Part shown: in pieces, positions 47,651 through 56,182 of the stretch
How positions within the stretch are numbered: position 1 is the stretch's first letter
How the letters are laid out: every line of letters begins with the position of its first letter
DNA from: Bacteroides sp. 43_108
Lineage (GTDB): Bacteria > Bacteroidota > Bacteroidia > Bacteroidales > Bacteroidaceae
NCBI GenBank assembly: GCA_001915545.1
Contig: MNQS01000023.1
Location: forward strand, 1-64,000
DNA length: 64,000 nt
Reading direction: 5' to 3'
Translations under genes and position numbers: made by a program
The notes under the pieces: generated by a model
Told to the model about the DNA's origin: nothing
Databases searched by the model: none
Seen by the model: only the letters and a program-made list of their open reading frames with translations

Positions 47651-47672
47651 GATATTTTACAATTCTATATTT

Positions 47673-48235
47673 TCATTCATTTACCAATTTTCCGATGCGG
47701 AAATTTGACACAGCTGTTTCTACAATAGATACATCGGTAAAGTTACATGTATGTCCGTTGTCTTTTGGACTTTGAGAACTGAGTCCCAACAATACCTTTT
47801 CTGGATAATCGTTTGCATACAGACGTGCCAAACGCCAAGTCTTGCCGTCCTCCGAATAATAGTTTCCTATCTGCTTGCCGTCAGATGAAATCCTCATGTA
47901 AACGTACGGCTTTTCTATTGATTGATGGTTATTGTCGTCAGAAGTACCTATCGTACGGACAGTCACTACACGATGAACTCCAAACTCATCCTGCTCGAAA
48001 CACAGTTTCTGACAGTGCATTTCATCTTCATGCACATAGAGCACGCCAGCCGAATATGTACCGGTTTTAGTGAACTTTGGCTCAACCTTGGCAGTAAATG
48101 TAAACGGTTTTGTATTGTCAACTTCTGTAAATATAACAGGAGATGAATCTATGACACTTCCATCTGGCGAACGGAAATAAAATCTTTACCGCCTGTATCC
48201 TTCAGAACAGCAGAACTTAAAAATATTCCCCGTAT
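47673..48235 (-). pseudogene. Decayed DUF1349 (concanavalin-like) protein gene
   Basis: The 123 intact codons at 47673-48044 match a DUF1349 beta-sandwich domain (VYMRISSDGKQIGNYYSEDG, LGLSSQSPKDNGHTCNF). The same frame extends upstream without a start codon (TGTYSAGVLYVHEDEM, then SPDGSVIDSSPVIFTEVD), and one further base in the A run at 48179-48182 would join it to LSSAVLKDTGGKDF. Before that, a stop codon interrupts and no signal peptide is found, although a promoter element (TATTTTTG, minus, 48296-48289) survives. It is a 5'-truncated, frameshifted remnant, probably of a secreted carbohydrate-related protein. Confidence 0.65.
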
Positions 48236-48439
48236 CTACCTTAAGACTGCATTCTGAAAAAGCTTGTATCAGGTGACTGCAAAGGTCGCAAAAATAACAA
48301 TATATACAACAAATTTTCACATTTATATGATTGTATATCCAGTTCAGGCAAAATATATCAACGCGCTTTCAGGTGCAACTTAATCGTAAATCTACGGCGG
48401 AAACAGCCGATTTTATTCGGATATTCCAGCAAATTTGCA

Positions 48440-48447
48440 TAAATTTG
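48440..48447 (+). promoter_or_regulatory. -7 element for metallo-hydrolase gene
   Basis: TAAATTTG lies 28 bases ahead of the start codon and matches TAnnTTTG; no good -33 element is seen. Confidence 0.45.
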
Positions 48448-48474
48448 CACTAAAGACATAAAAACTACCCTATC

Positions 48475-49281
48475 ATGTTTCAGTTCCTCAGTTTCGGAAG
48501 TGGCAGTTGCGGAAACTGCTACTACATAAGTAATGGCAATACATCAGTACTCATTGATGCGGGCGTAGGCATACGCCGCATGAAGCGCCATTTCAAGGAA
48601 TACGGTCTGAAATTCAGCTCACTAAAAGCCATACTCGTTACTCACGACCATACCGACCACATCAAAGCTGTCGGACATCTGAGCAACGAATTCAACATAC
48701 CTGTATACACAACCGAAAAGATACACGACGGCATCAGGAGGAACTATCACACCACAAAGAAGATTGAGCCTTCATGCGTCAAAATCATAGAAGTGGGTCA
48801 GGATTTCAGCATAGACGACCTGCGCATATCCACATTTGAGATTCCGCACGACGCATCCGAGAACATCGGCTACAGCATTGATTTCGGCCAGGACACGTTC
48901 ACTCTCATGACCGACATCGGCTGTCCTACAGACGACATAAAGAAATTCATTTCGCAGAGCGGCTATCTCGTAATCGAAGCCAACTACGATGCCGAGATGC
49001 TCAAAAACGGCAAATATCCCAAACCGCTTCAAGACAGAATCAGAGGAGGTTTCGGACATCTGTGCAATACGCAGACGGCCGAAACGCTGGGCGAATGTTT
49101 CCACGAGAACCTCAAACGCGTTTGGCTGTGCCACTTGAGCGAGGAGAACAACCATCCTGAACTTGCACGCAAAACTGTGGAATACCATCTCAGAGGACTA
49201 GGAATTATCCCTGGCAAGGATTTCGATCTGGAAGTTCTCAAGAGAAAGATACCGTCAGGATTGTTCACCAAAGAGGATTGA
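48475..49281 (+). CDS. MBL-fold metallo-hydrolase, YycJ/WalJ type
   Basis: A 268-residue metallo-beta-lactamase-fold hydrolase. It starts with the YycJ-type FLSFGSGSCGNCYYI and has the metal motif THDHTDHIKAV (about 58-68), a downstream Asp in LMTDIGCP, and a His in CHLSEENNHPELA. YycJ/WalJ proteins are cytoplasmic 5'-to-3' nucleases linked to DNA mismatch repair or cell-wall signalling in other bacteria; the role here is uncertain. The gene is single, with a strong terminator. Confidence 0.88.
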   Translation: MFQFLSFGSGSCGNCYYISNGNTSVLIDAGVGIRRMKRHFKEYGLKFSSLKAILVTHDHTDHIKAVGHLSNEFNIPVYTTEKIHDGIRRNYHTTKKIEPSCVKIIEVGQDFSIDDLRISTFEIPHDASENIGYSIDFGQDTFTLMTDIGCPTDDIKKFISQSGYLVIEANYDAEMLKNGKYPKPLQDRIRGGFGHLCNTQTAETLGECFHENLKRVWLCHLSEENNHPELARKTVEYHLRGLGIIPGKDFDLEVLKRKIPSGLFTKED

Positions 49282-49333
49282 AAAACAGGCGGTATAAGCA
49301 ATCGGCAATAAACAAAAACAACATAGGAAAAGC

Positions 49334-49381
49334 AAAGGCGGTCGGCAAGGCATAAAAACATGCATCACCGACCGCCTTTAC
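49334..49381 (+). terminator. Terminator of metallo-hydrolase gene
   Basis: A 12-base-pair perfect stem (49334-49345 with 49368-49379) with an inner GCA/TGC pairing. Confidence 0.8.
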
Positions 49382-49417
49382 AGTATATATACTTACCCAC
49401 CAAAAGCACACATAAAG

Positions 49418-49522
49418 CAGTACACGCGCCCGGAATGAAAATTGCGAGCCCTCAGAAATTTCGTTGTGAGCGCTCAAAAAAATACTCGCAAGCGCTCGGA
49501 ATAGAATTCATACAGGCGCAAG
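49418..49522. repeat. 22-base-period tandem array, four to five units (locus 3)
   Basis: Cores GCGCCC, GCCCTC, GCGCTC and GCGCTC start at 49426, 49448, 49470 and 49492, all exactly 22 bases apart; a fifth degenerate unit falls at about 49514. Flanks repeat AATTGCGA and GGAAT as in the other loci. It lies between the metallo-hydrolase terminator and the end of umuC, in non-coding DNA. Confidence 0.8.
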
Positions 49523-49604
49523 CTGTGAACGACACACGTGGACGCATGTCGGAAACAGGTACTGGAAACATGTAGCATAGAGATATGAATTGAACGCAGA
49601 GACT

Positions 49605-50870
49605 TCAACCGGAAACGACAGTCATGAGGTCTTCGAAATCGGTAGTGTAATGAGGTGAACGATATTCACGTCTGGCATTCCATTCGGATTCAGAACCGCG
49701 CTGTATGGCAAGATGCACAGTGTCGCGTCCGTAGGCACGGTTTATGCTGTCTACGGCCTTAGTTATACGGCTCATCTTCGAACGGTCTACGCCGTCAAAC
49801 AGGCTCTGCTGTATTCCGCTGTCGTCGGATATGCAGGACAGCACCACTCCACTTTTCTTATACATGTATCCCGGGCGAAAAATGAGTTTGAGCGCAGCAA
49901 GTGCATAGGTGACGATTTCGCCTGTATAAGAAGTAGGCACAGGCATGCAGACGGTACGTGTGTTGCCGTACTGCTGAAGGTCCTCGCGGTGGCTGTTGGT
50001 ATGGATAAATACGGTGATGCACGATGCAACGGAATGCTGACGGCGGAGTTTTTCGGCACACGAAGAAGCAAAATTGGCCACACTCTCGGCCATCTGGCTG
50101 TAGTCGGAAATCATCGAACCGAAAGACCGGCTCACGCAGATGCTCTTCTTTTCCGACATGTCCGTAAGGTCCTTGCATGCCACACCGCGCAGCTCTTTCC
50201 ACGTGCGCACACCCTGAAGCTGGAAATTGGCCTTGACCCATGCCTCACTCATCTGGGTGAATCCGTAGGCCGTGCGTATGCCGTTGTACTGCATCACCTT
50301 CATGTTGCGCCTCCCGACTCCCCAAACCTCATCCACAGGAAAAAGCTTGAGCGCCTTCACGCGCTTCTCTTCGTTGTCTATGCTGCAGACACCGCGATAG
50401 TTCGGATAAGCCTTGGCATAGTGGTTTGCCACTTTGGCAAGCGTACGTGTGTGAGCTATGCCTATGGACACAGGTATGCCTACTCCTTTCATTATGAGCT
50501 GTCTGAGACGACGCATCTTGTCGACAGCCTGCAGTGCATCGTCAGCATCAATATCGATGAAAGCCTCGTCGATGGAATATATATCTATGTGGCCGGCTTC
50601 TTCTGCAATAACGCTCATCACACGCGAAGAGATGTCGGCATAGAGTTCATAATTGCTCGAAAAGACGGCCACGCCGTGTTTCTTTACAATGTCTGATATC
50701 TGAAACAGCGGATTGCCTCGTCTGAGACCTACCGCCTTTGCTTCGGGAGTGAGTGCGACCACACAACCGTCATTGCTGCTGAGCACAACAACGGGCTTAC
50801 CTCGAAGGTCGGGGCGGAAAATGAGCTCGCATGAAGCAAAGAAACTGTTGCAGTCTACCAAACCGAACAT
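49605..50870 (-). CDS. umuC: Y-family DNA polymerase V catalytic subunit UmuC
   Basis: A 421-residue translesion polymerase. Palm motifs are intact: FGLVDCNSFFASCE (first Asp with the Phe/Phe steric gate region), YSIDEAFIDID (second acidic pair), and the little-finger part (about 245-350) followed by the UmuC-type C-terminal domain. It acts with UmuD' on damaged templates, at the cost of mutation. It lies 49 bases downstream of umuD on the same strand, the usual operon order. Confidence 0.93.
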   Translation of the reverse strand: MFGLVDCNSFFASCELIFRPDLRGKPVVVLSSNDGCVVALTPEAKAVGLRRGNPLFQISDIVKKHGVAVFSSNYELYADISSRVMSVIAEEAGHIDIYSIDEAFIDIDADDALQAVDKMRRLRQLIMKGVGIPVSIGIAHTRTLAKVANHYAKAYPNYRGVCSIDNEEKRVKALKLFPVDEVWGVGRRNMKVMQYNGIRTAYGFTQMSEAWVKANFQLQGVRTWKELRGVACKDLTDMSEKKSICVSRSFGSMISDYSQMAESVANFASSCAEKLRRQHSVASCITVFIHTNSHREDLQQYGNTRTVCMPVPTSYTGEIVTYALAALKLIFRPGYMYKKSGVVLSCISDDSGIQQSLFDGVDRSKMSRITKAVDSINRAYGRDTVHLAIQRGSESEWNARREYRSPHYTTDFEDLMTVVSG

Positions 50871-50919
50871 AGGAGAAAAAGATGGTATGAAAATGAAACA
50901 ATGAAACAGACGCGCGCGT

Positions 50920-51348
50920 TCACCTGCGCTTGTATATGGTATATGTCACGACTCCCCAAACGACAAAGTCGTTGTCCTCCGTCACCTTGATCTTGGGATA
51001 ATCGGGATTTGCAGGACGAAGCCAAAGGCAGTCGTCGGCAATCTCAATGAATTTCAGAGTGAACTCGCCGTCGACAAAACATACAGCCATGTCGCCGTCA
51101 CGCGGTTCGAGAGAACGGTCGATGACAAGAATATCGCCGTCGTGCACTCCTGCACCAATCATGCTGTCGCCCTTGACACGGGCACAGAACGTTGTGCTGG
51201 GATGAGACATGACCAAAGAATTAAGATCGAGACAGCGGTCCACTGTATCCTGAGCCATCGACGGGAAACCGGCTCTGACACCTCCGTCGGCAAACGGAAT
51301 CTGAAGATTGTCCGACGGTCCCAACTTTCCAATATCCAATATCGACAT
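50920..51348 (-). CDS. umuD: UmuD, LexA-like self-cleaving polymerase V subunit
   Basis: A 142-residue S24-family protein. The self-cleavage site is the Ala-Gly of VRAGFPS (about residue 26). The catalytic serine is in KGDSMIGAGVHDGD and the lysine in EFTLKFIE. Cleaved UmuD' activates UmuC. Regulation by the SOS response is expected; I could not define a LexA box with confidence, although TGTAC/GTACA words occur upstream. Confidence 0.93.
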   Translation of the reverse strand: MSILDIGKLGPSDNLQIPFADGGVRAGFPSMAQDTVDRCLDLNSLVMSHPSTTFCARVKGDSMIGAGVHDGDILVIDRSLEPRDGDMAVCFVDGEFTLKFIEIADDCLWLRPANPDYPKIKVTEDNDFVVWGVVTYTIYKRR

Positions 51349-51714
51349 GACAATTATACCTTATATATATCCTATAAATACGAGTACAAAACTAGCAAAA
51401 TAAAATCACAACGCCCATACTCCGCCCGCATGTCTTTTGACAAAATGTACGTAAGGCATACACATGAGTACACAAAAAGGGAATCGGACATAATCATTTT
51501 TAACACTTGACAGGCATCAACGGTTTCAAACGGGAACCGATATAGCTGTTTTTAAACATAAACTGCAGTGAAAACAAATCTTTTTGACATACGAGCTAAA
51601 AAAACCGCTGATTATATTTGTTTTTATTAACTCAAAAGGTTTAATTTGCTTATACAAAAAAACAAACGACTAAAAGCTATTAACCTTAAATTCTTATTAT
51701 CAAATATTTCAAAT
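51349..51714. other. Divergent control region umuD / ppdK
   Basis: About 365 AT-rich bases. It contains a ppdK -7 element TATATTTG at 51613-51620, roughly 100 bases ahead of the ppdK start, and short TGTAC/GTACA words at 51383, 51446 and 51468. A 122-codon plus-strand open frame that starts inside umuD is not credible as a gene. Confidence 0.5.
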
Positions 51715-54435
51715 ATGAGCGAAAAAAGAGTTTATACCTTCGGCAACGGACAAGCTGAGGGTAATGCACAGATGAGAGAGAAACTTGGAGGTAAGGGGGC
51801 AAACCTGGCAGAAATGAACCTTATCGGTGTTCCGGTTCCTCCAGGCTTCACCATTACTACAGATGTCTGCAATGAATACTATGAAGTCGGACAGGACAAG
51901 ATTGTAGAAATTCTGAAGGACGAAGTAATCAACGCAGTAAAGCACATCGAAAACCTTATGAACTGCAAGTTCGGCGATGTTGAAAACCCGCTTCTTGTTT
52001 CAGTACGTTCCGGAGCAAGAGCTTCAATGCCTGGCATGATGGACACAATCCTCAACCTAGGACTCAACGACACCGTTGTTGAAGGACTCATAAAGAAGAC
52101 CAACAACCCTCACTTTGCATACGACTCATACAGACGTTTCGTGCAGATGTACGGTGACGTGGTTCTCGGAATGAAACCGGTAAACAAGGACGACATCGAT
52201 CCGTTCGAAGCAATCATAGACGACGTCAAGAAAATCAGAGGCATCAAGCTCGACAAGGATCTCAGCGTTGAAGAGCTCCAGCTGCTCGTAAAGAGATTCA
52301 AGGAAGCTATCAAGGCTCAGACAGGAAGCGACTTCCCGGACGACCCTATGGTTCAGCTGTGGGGTGCAATCTGCGCCGTATTCAGAAGCTGGATGAACGA
52401 AAGAGCCATCCTCTACAGAAAGATGGAAGGTATACCTGACGAATGGGGAACAGCCGTATCTGTAATGGCAATGGTATTCGGCAACATGGGAGAAACATCT
52501 GCTACAGGCGTATGCTTCAGCCGCGATGCTGCTACAGGTGAAAACATTTTCAACGGCGAGTACCTCGTAAACGCTCAGGGAGAAGATGTCGTTGCAGGTA
52601 TACGCACTCCTCAGCAGATTACTCTCGAAGGTTCAAGACGCTGGGCCAAGCTCCAGGGCATCAGCGAAGAGGAACGTGCAAAGAAATATCCTTCAATGGA
52701 AGAGGCCATGCCTGAAATCTATGCTGAACTCAACCAGATTCAGGACAAGCTCGAAAAGCACTACCGCGACATGCAGGATATGGAGTTCACTGTGCAGGAA
52801 GGCAAACTGTGGTTCCTACAGACCAGAAACGGAAAGCGTACAGGTACTGCAATGGTGAAGATTGCCATGGACCTCGTTGACGAAGGTTTGATAGACGAAA
52901 AGACAGCACTGCTGAGATGCGAGCCGAACAAGCTCGACGAACTCCTCCACCCTGTATTCGACAAGGAAATGCTCAAGAAGGCAAAGGTGCTCACACAGGG
53001 TCTTCCTGCATCACCAGGTGCAGCTACAGGCCAGATTGTATTCTTCGCCGAAGATGCTGAAAAATGGCATGCAGACGGCCACAAGGTTGTGATGGTCCGC
53101 ATAGAGACTTCACCGGAAGACCTCGCCGGAATGTCAGCAGCCGAAGGTATCCTGACAGCACGAGGAGGAATGACATCGCACGCGGCCGTAGTTGCAAGAG
53201 GTATGGGCAAGTGCTGTGTTTCCGGTGCAGGCGCCATCAACGTGGACTACAAGAACAGAACTGTAGAAATAGAGCACGAAGTGTTCAAGGAGGGCGACTA
53301 CATCTCCATCAACGGCTCTACAGGTCAGGTGTATAAAGGCGAAGTTCCTACAAAGGCTGCAGAACTGTCAGGCGACTTCAAGAAGCTCATGGATCTCTGC
53401 GACAAGTACACAGTGCTTCAGGTAAGAACAAATGCCGACACTCCTCACGATGCAAGAGTGGCACGCACATTCGGTGCAAAGGGTATCGGCCTGACACGTA
53501 CAGAGCACATGTTCTTCGAGGATAAGAAGATTATCGCAATGCGCGAAATGATTCTTGCCGACAGCGTTGAAGGACGCGAAAAGGCTCTCGAAAAGCTTCT
53601 CCCTTACCAGAAGGCTGACTTCAAGGGCATACTCGAAGCAATGGACGGTTATCCAGTAAACATCCGTCTGCTTGACCCACCTTTGCACGAGTTCGTTCCT
53701 CACGATGAAAAGGGACAGCAGATCATGGCCGAAGAAATGGGCATCAGCGTAAAGGAAATATGCAAGCGAGTTGAAAGCCTCTGCGAGCACAACCCTATGC
53801 TCGGACACCGCGGTTGCCGTCTCGGTATCACATTCCCTGAAATCACAGCTATGCAGACACGCGCTATCCTCAGCGCTGCATGCGAACTGAAGAAGGAAGG
53901 AAAGAACCCAATGCCGGAAATCATGGTTCCACTCATCGGTATCCTCTACGAGTTCAAGCAGCAGAAGGAAGTTATCCAGAAGGTTGCAGAAGAGGTATTC
54001 GCAGAAGAAGGCATCAGAGTAGACTTCGAAATCGGTACAATGATTGAAATCCCACGTGCCGCACTGACAGCCGACAAGATTGCCAGCGAAGCTGAATACT
54101 TCTCATTCGGAACAAACGACCTCACACAGATGACATTCGGATACTCTCGCGACGACATCGCAAGCTTCCTCCCTGTATACTTGGAGAAGAAGATTCTCAA
54201 GGTCGACCCATTCCAGGTACTCGACCAGAACGGTGTAGGTCAGCTCATCAAGATGGCAGTAGACAAGGGCCGTTCAGTTCGTCCAGGACTCCGCACAGGT
54301 ATCTGCGGTGAGCACGGAGGTGAACCAAGCTCAGTTAAGTTCTGCGCAAAGGTCGGAATGAACTACGCATCATGCTCACCATTCCGAGTACCTATCGCAC
54401 GCCTCGCAGCGGCTCAGGCAGCAATAGAAGATTAA
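51715..54435 (+). CDS. ppdK: Pyruvate, phosphate dikinase
   Basis: A 906-residue PPDK that interconverts pyruvate, ATP and phosphate with phosphoenolpyruvate, AMP and pyrophosphate; in anaerobes it serves glycolysis or gluconeogenesis. Order: ATP-grasp domain (LGGKGANLAEM near the start, VSVRSGARASMPGMMDT), phosphohistidine domain with the catalytic His in ILTARGGMTSHAAVVARG, and the TIM-barrel PEP domain (LTRTEHMFF, HRGCRLGI, SFGTNDLTQMTFG, catalytic Cys in TGICGEHGGE). The start is MSEKRVYTFGNG; 23 in-frame codons upstream are AT-rich leader and are excluded. Confidence 0.96.
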   Translation: MSEKRVYTFGNGQAEGNAQMREKLGGKGANLAEMNLIGVPVPPGFTITTDVCNEYYEVGQDKIVEILKDEVINAVKHIENLMNCKFGDVENPLLVSVRSGARASMPGMMDTILNLGLNDTVVEGLIKKTNNPHFAYDSYRRFVQMYGDVVLGMKPVNKDDIDPFEAIIDDVKKIRGIKLDKDLSVEELQLLVKRFKEAIKAQTGSDFPDDPMVQLWGAICAVFRSWMNERAILYRKMEGIPDEWGTAVSVMAMVFGNMGETSATGVCFSRDAATGENIFNGEYLVNAQGEDVVAGIRTPQQITLEGSRRWAKLQGISEEERAKKYPSMEEAMPEIYAELNQIQDKLEKHYRDMQDMEFTVQEGKLWFLQTRNGKRTGTAMVKIAMDLVDEGLIDEKTALLRCEPNKLDELLHPVFDKEMLKKAKVLTQGLPASPGAATGQIVFFAEDAEKWHADGHKVVMVRIETSPEDLAGMSAAEGILTARGGMTSHAAVVARGMGKCCVSGAGAINVDYKNRTVEIEHEVFKEGDYISINGSTGQVYKGEVPTKAAELSGDFKKLMDLCDKYTVLQVRTNADTPHDARVARTFGAKGIGLTRTEHMFFEDKKIIAMREMILADSVEGREKALEKLLPYQKADFKGILEAMDGYPVNIRLLDPPLHEFVPHDEKGQQIMAEEMGISVKEICKRVESLCEHNPMLGHRGCRLGITFPEITAMQTRAILSAACELKKEGKNPMPEIMVPLIGILYEFKQQKEVIQKVAEEVFAEEGIRVDFEIGTMIEIPRAALTADKIASEAEYFSFGTNDLTQMTFGYSRDDIASFLPVYLEKKILKVDPFQVLDQNGVGQLIKMAVDKGRSVRPGLRTGICGEHGGEPSSVKFCAKVGMNYASCSPFRVPIARLAAAQAAIED

Positions 54436-54466
54436 TACTCAATTCCTTAAGGAACAACTTATAAAC

Positions 54467-54510
54467 AAAGGCTGTAACGTTCTGTTTTCCAGAGGTTACA
54501 GCCTTTATTA
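54467..54510 (+). terminator. Terminator of ppdK
   Basis: A perfect 12-base-pair stem (54467-54478 with 54495-54506) followed by T-rich sequence. Confidence 0.85.
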
Positions 54511-54649
54511 TTATAGTGAGATTTTAGGTTGGTTTGAAAATCAATAAGACTTTTATTATTTATCAAATAAGACAACATTGATACTGTATCGAATTTTATT
54601 CCGCCAACGGGTTTTCTTTCATAATCTTTTTCATTCGGTAAATGTATAA

Positions 54650-54686
54650 AATAAAAATACGGAACTCAATTTGAATCCCGTATTTC
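54650..54686 (-). terminator. Terminator of the nuclease-like cassette
   Basis: AATACGG (54656-54662) pairs with CCGTATT (54678-54684), and the minus strand then reads a T-rich run. It closes the leftward accessory genes. Confidence 0.65.
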
Positions 54687-54703
54687 CATTTACACAAAAT
54701 ATT

Positions 54704-54868
54704 TTATAGTGCCTCTCTGTATTTTTTGACTTGTATAGCAATCTTCTCTTCACCCTTAACCGCAAATACATCACCTCCATAATCATTGGAGAATGATGTT
54801 ACAAGCGTTTCATATCCCATTTCTTTAAACGATTGGGCTGCATAGTGTTCATATTCTTCTGGTGTCAT
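54704..54868 (-). pseudogene. Mrr-type restriction endonuclease fragment
   Basis: A 54-codon frame starting MTPEEYEHYAAQSF. It carries the Mrr-like core: SFKEMGYETLVTSFSNDYGG, an Asp in GGDVFAV, and IAIQVKKY, which together are the D/QxK active-site portion of the PD-(D/E)xK fold. The reading frame ends immediately afterwards, so the later helices of a normal Mrr domain are missing. It starts 11 bases past the stop of the next upstream gene. It is either a truncated nuclease or an unusually short one. Confidence 0.5.
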
Positions 54869-54879
54869 AAATATGTTTA

Positions 54880-55641
54880 TTATAGTTGTTTCATATAGAA
54901 TCTCCATGGTCTGTCACATTTCTTGTATCGCTTTCCTGAATATAAGAAGTACTGTGATTTAAATCCTTCCGGAAGAAGTTCAAACTGTTCTTTACTAATT
55001 TCTTCTTTAATATAATTGCCATTACTGTCTTTTGTATAACGACCGGATTCATCTTTTATATATGCCGGAACATTGAGTCTGCATTCATTATTGATTTCAC
55101 AGTTATCTGCTACTAAATTCTCATTTACCCATTCTATATTCAGACTATTGTTCAATGGGATTCCGTTCATAAGATCCTCATAAAGGTATGTAGGACGTAT
55201 TTCATGATTTTTAGTTCTAACCCATTCATGATTGACCAAAGAATACACACTATACCCTCTGATAAGAAATGAAGCTCTAAAACATTTTTCTCGGTTTTCA
55301 AACGTTATATCGATCCCGGATACATGACAGTTGAAAGAGCCGCATTCAAAATAAGGTAAATCACTACACTTTTCATGATCTGATGTATGATACATTATAG
55401 GGTCCTTTAATCCATTATTTTGTTCTTCATGATAATAGAACTCAATATCCTCCAAATAAATACGCCTCTTATCATTTATTAGAAAGTAACCACCATAGAA
55501 AAGTTTTTTTGCAATACTTGAGAACTGTTTTAATAAGTCATCCTCTTTTTCTGGTCCCTCCAAATCAACTACACCTTTAAAGGCTGTAAGGATAACATTA
55601 ATTCCATCTGCTTTTTCAAATTCATCCAATATTTTTTCCAC
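54880..55641 (-). CDS. Unknown protein of accessory cassette (possibly the C-terminal part of the upstream frame)
   Basis: A 253-codon frame whose only available start is GTG 55641. I do not recognise the family. Visible features are a beta-rich core with IYLEDIEFYYHEE, PIMYHTSDHEKC, CHVSGIDITFEN and FRASFLIRGY, then a basic C terminus (KRYKKCDRPWRFYM). It overlaps the preceding nuclease-like frame by 73 bases, and one additional A in the A6 run (T6 on the plus strand, 55632-55637) would fuse the two smoothly as ENMWKKILDEFEKADG. The gene could therefore be the second half of one 430-residue protein. Confidence 0.5.
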   Translation of the reverse strand: MEKILDEFEKADGINVILTAFKGVVDLEGPEKEDDLLKQFSSIAKKLFYGGYFLINDKRRIYLEDIEFYYHEEQNNGLKDPIMYHTSDHEKCSDLPYFECGSFNCHVSGIDITFENREKCFRASFLIRGYSVYSLVNHEWVRTKNHEIRPTYLYEDLMNGIPLNNSLNIEWVNENLVADNCEINNECRLNVPAYIKDESGRYTKDSNGNYIKEEISKEQFELLPEGFKSQYFLYSGKRYKKCDRPWRFYMKQL

Positions 55642-56174
55642 ATATTTTCAGAATTTAACTTTATTGGATTAATAAAGGCCTCATGTTTATAATCATCATT
55701 TTCACCATCTCCTTCTAGCCATCTCAGTTCTATACCGCACAAATTATTAGGATTTACAGGCTTTTGCCTATATGTTGGCTTCCATTTATTCATGTACCAA
55801 AAGTTACTCTCTGATGACAGAGCAATCATCTCTTCTTTTGTCAGAATATAATAATGGAAATCCATATATTCACCTTCTCCAGTGGCATGAACAAAAACCC
55901 ATGGACCTTTAATCTTACCTTCCAAGTAATCTCTTGTACATTTTGCCAATGTCATTCCAATCGGGAAAATTTTTCCTTTATGTGTCTTTACTTGTACATA
56001 AACATTCTTCTTACTTCCTGGTTTAGTACAAATCAAATCAACAGATTCATAATTTGCCATAATAGTATTGGCATTTATGACATTCAATCCCAATTGCATT
56101 AACTTAGCTTGAACCAGAATCTCACCAATTTCTCCTAATTTGCTTTTATTTAAAGATTCATTCATTTTATTCAT
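55569..56174 (-). CDS. PD-(D/E)xK nuclease-like protein
   Basis: A 201-codon frame with the restriction-endonuclease-like pattern at its N terminus: GEIGEILVQAKLMQLG (Glu in the first helix), YESVDLICT (Asp) and VYVQVKTHKG (Q-x-K). This pattern is seen in many nucleases of defence and mobile elements. The last 23 residues after MWKK look unlike a natural end and overlap the next gene, so it may be frameshifted (see that entry). It sits nine bases downstream of the next upstream gene. Confidence 0.55.
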   Translation of the reverse strand: MNKMNESLNKSKLGEIGEILVQAKLMQLGLNVINANTIMANYESVDLICTKPGSKKNVYVQVKTHKGKIFPIGMTLAKCTRDYLEGKIKGPWVFVHATGEGEYMDFHYYILTKEEMIALSSESNFWYMNKWKPTYRQKPVNPNNLCGIELRWLEGDGENDDYKHEAFINPIKLNSENMWKKYWMNLKKQMELMLSLQPLKV

Positions 56175-56182
56175 ATTCTATC

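Noticed and set aside
49713..50696. 327-codon plus-strand frame opposite umuC
   Set aside because: Antisense shadow of an intact polymerase gene.
51383..51472. SOS (LexA) boxes upstream of umuD built from TGTAC/GTACA words
   Set aside because: The words are only five bases long, unevenly spaced, and I know no firm Bacteroidota consensus to match them to.
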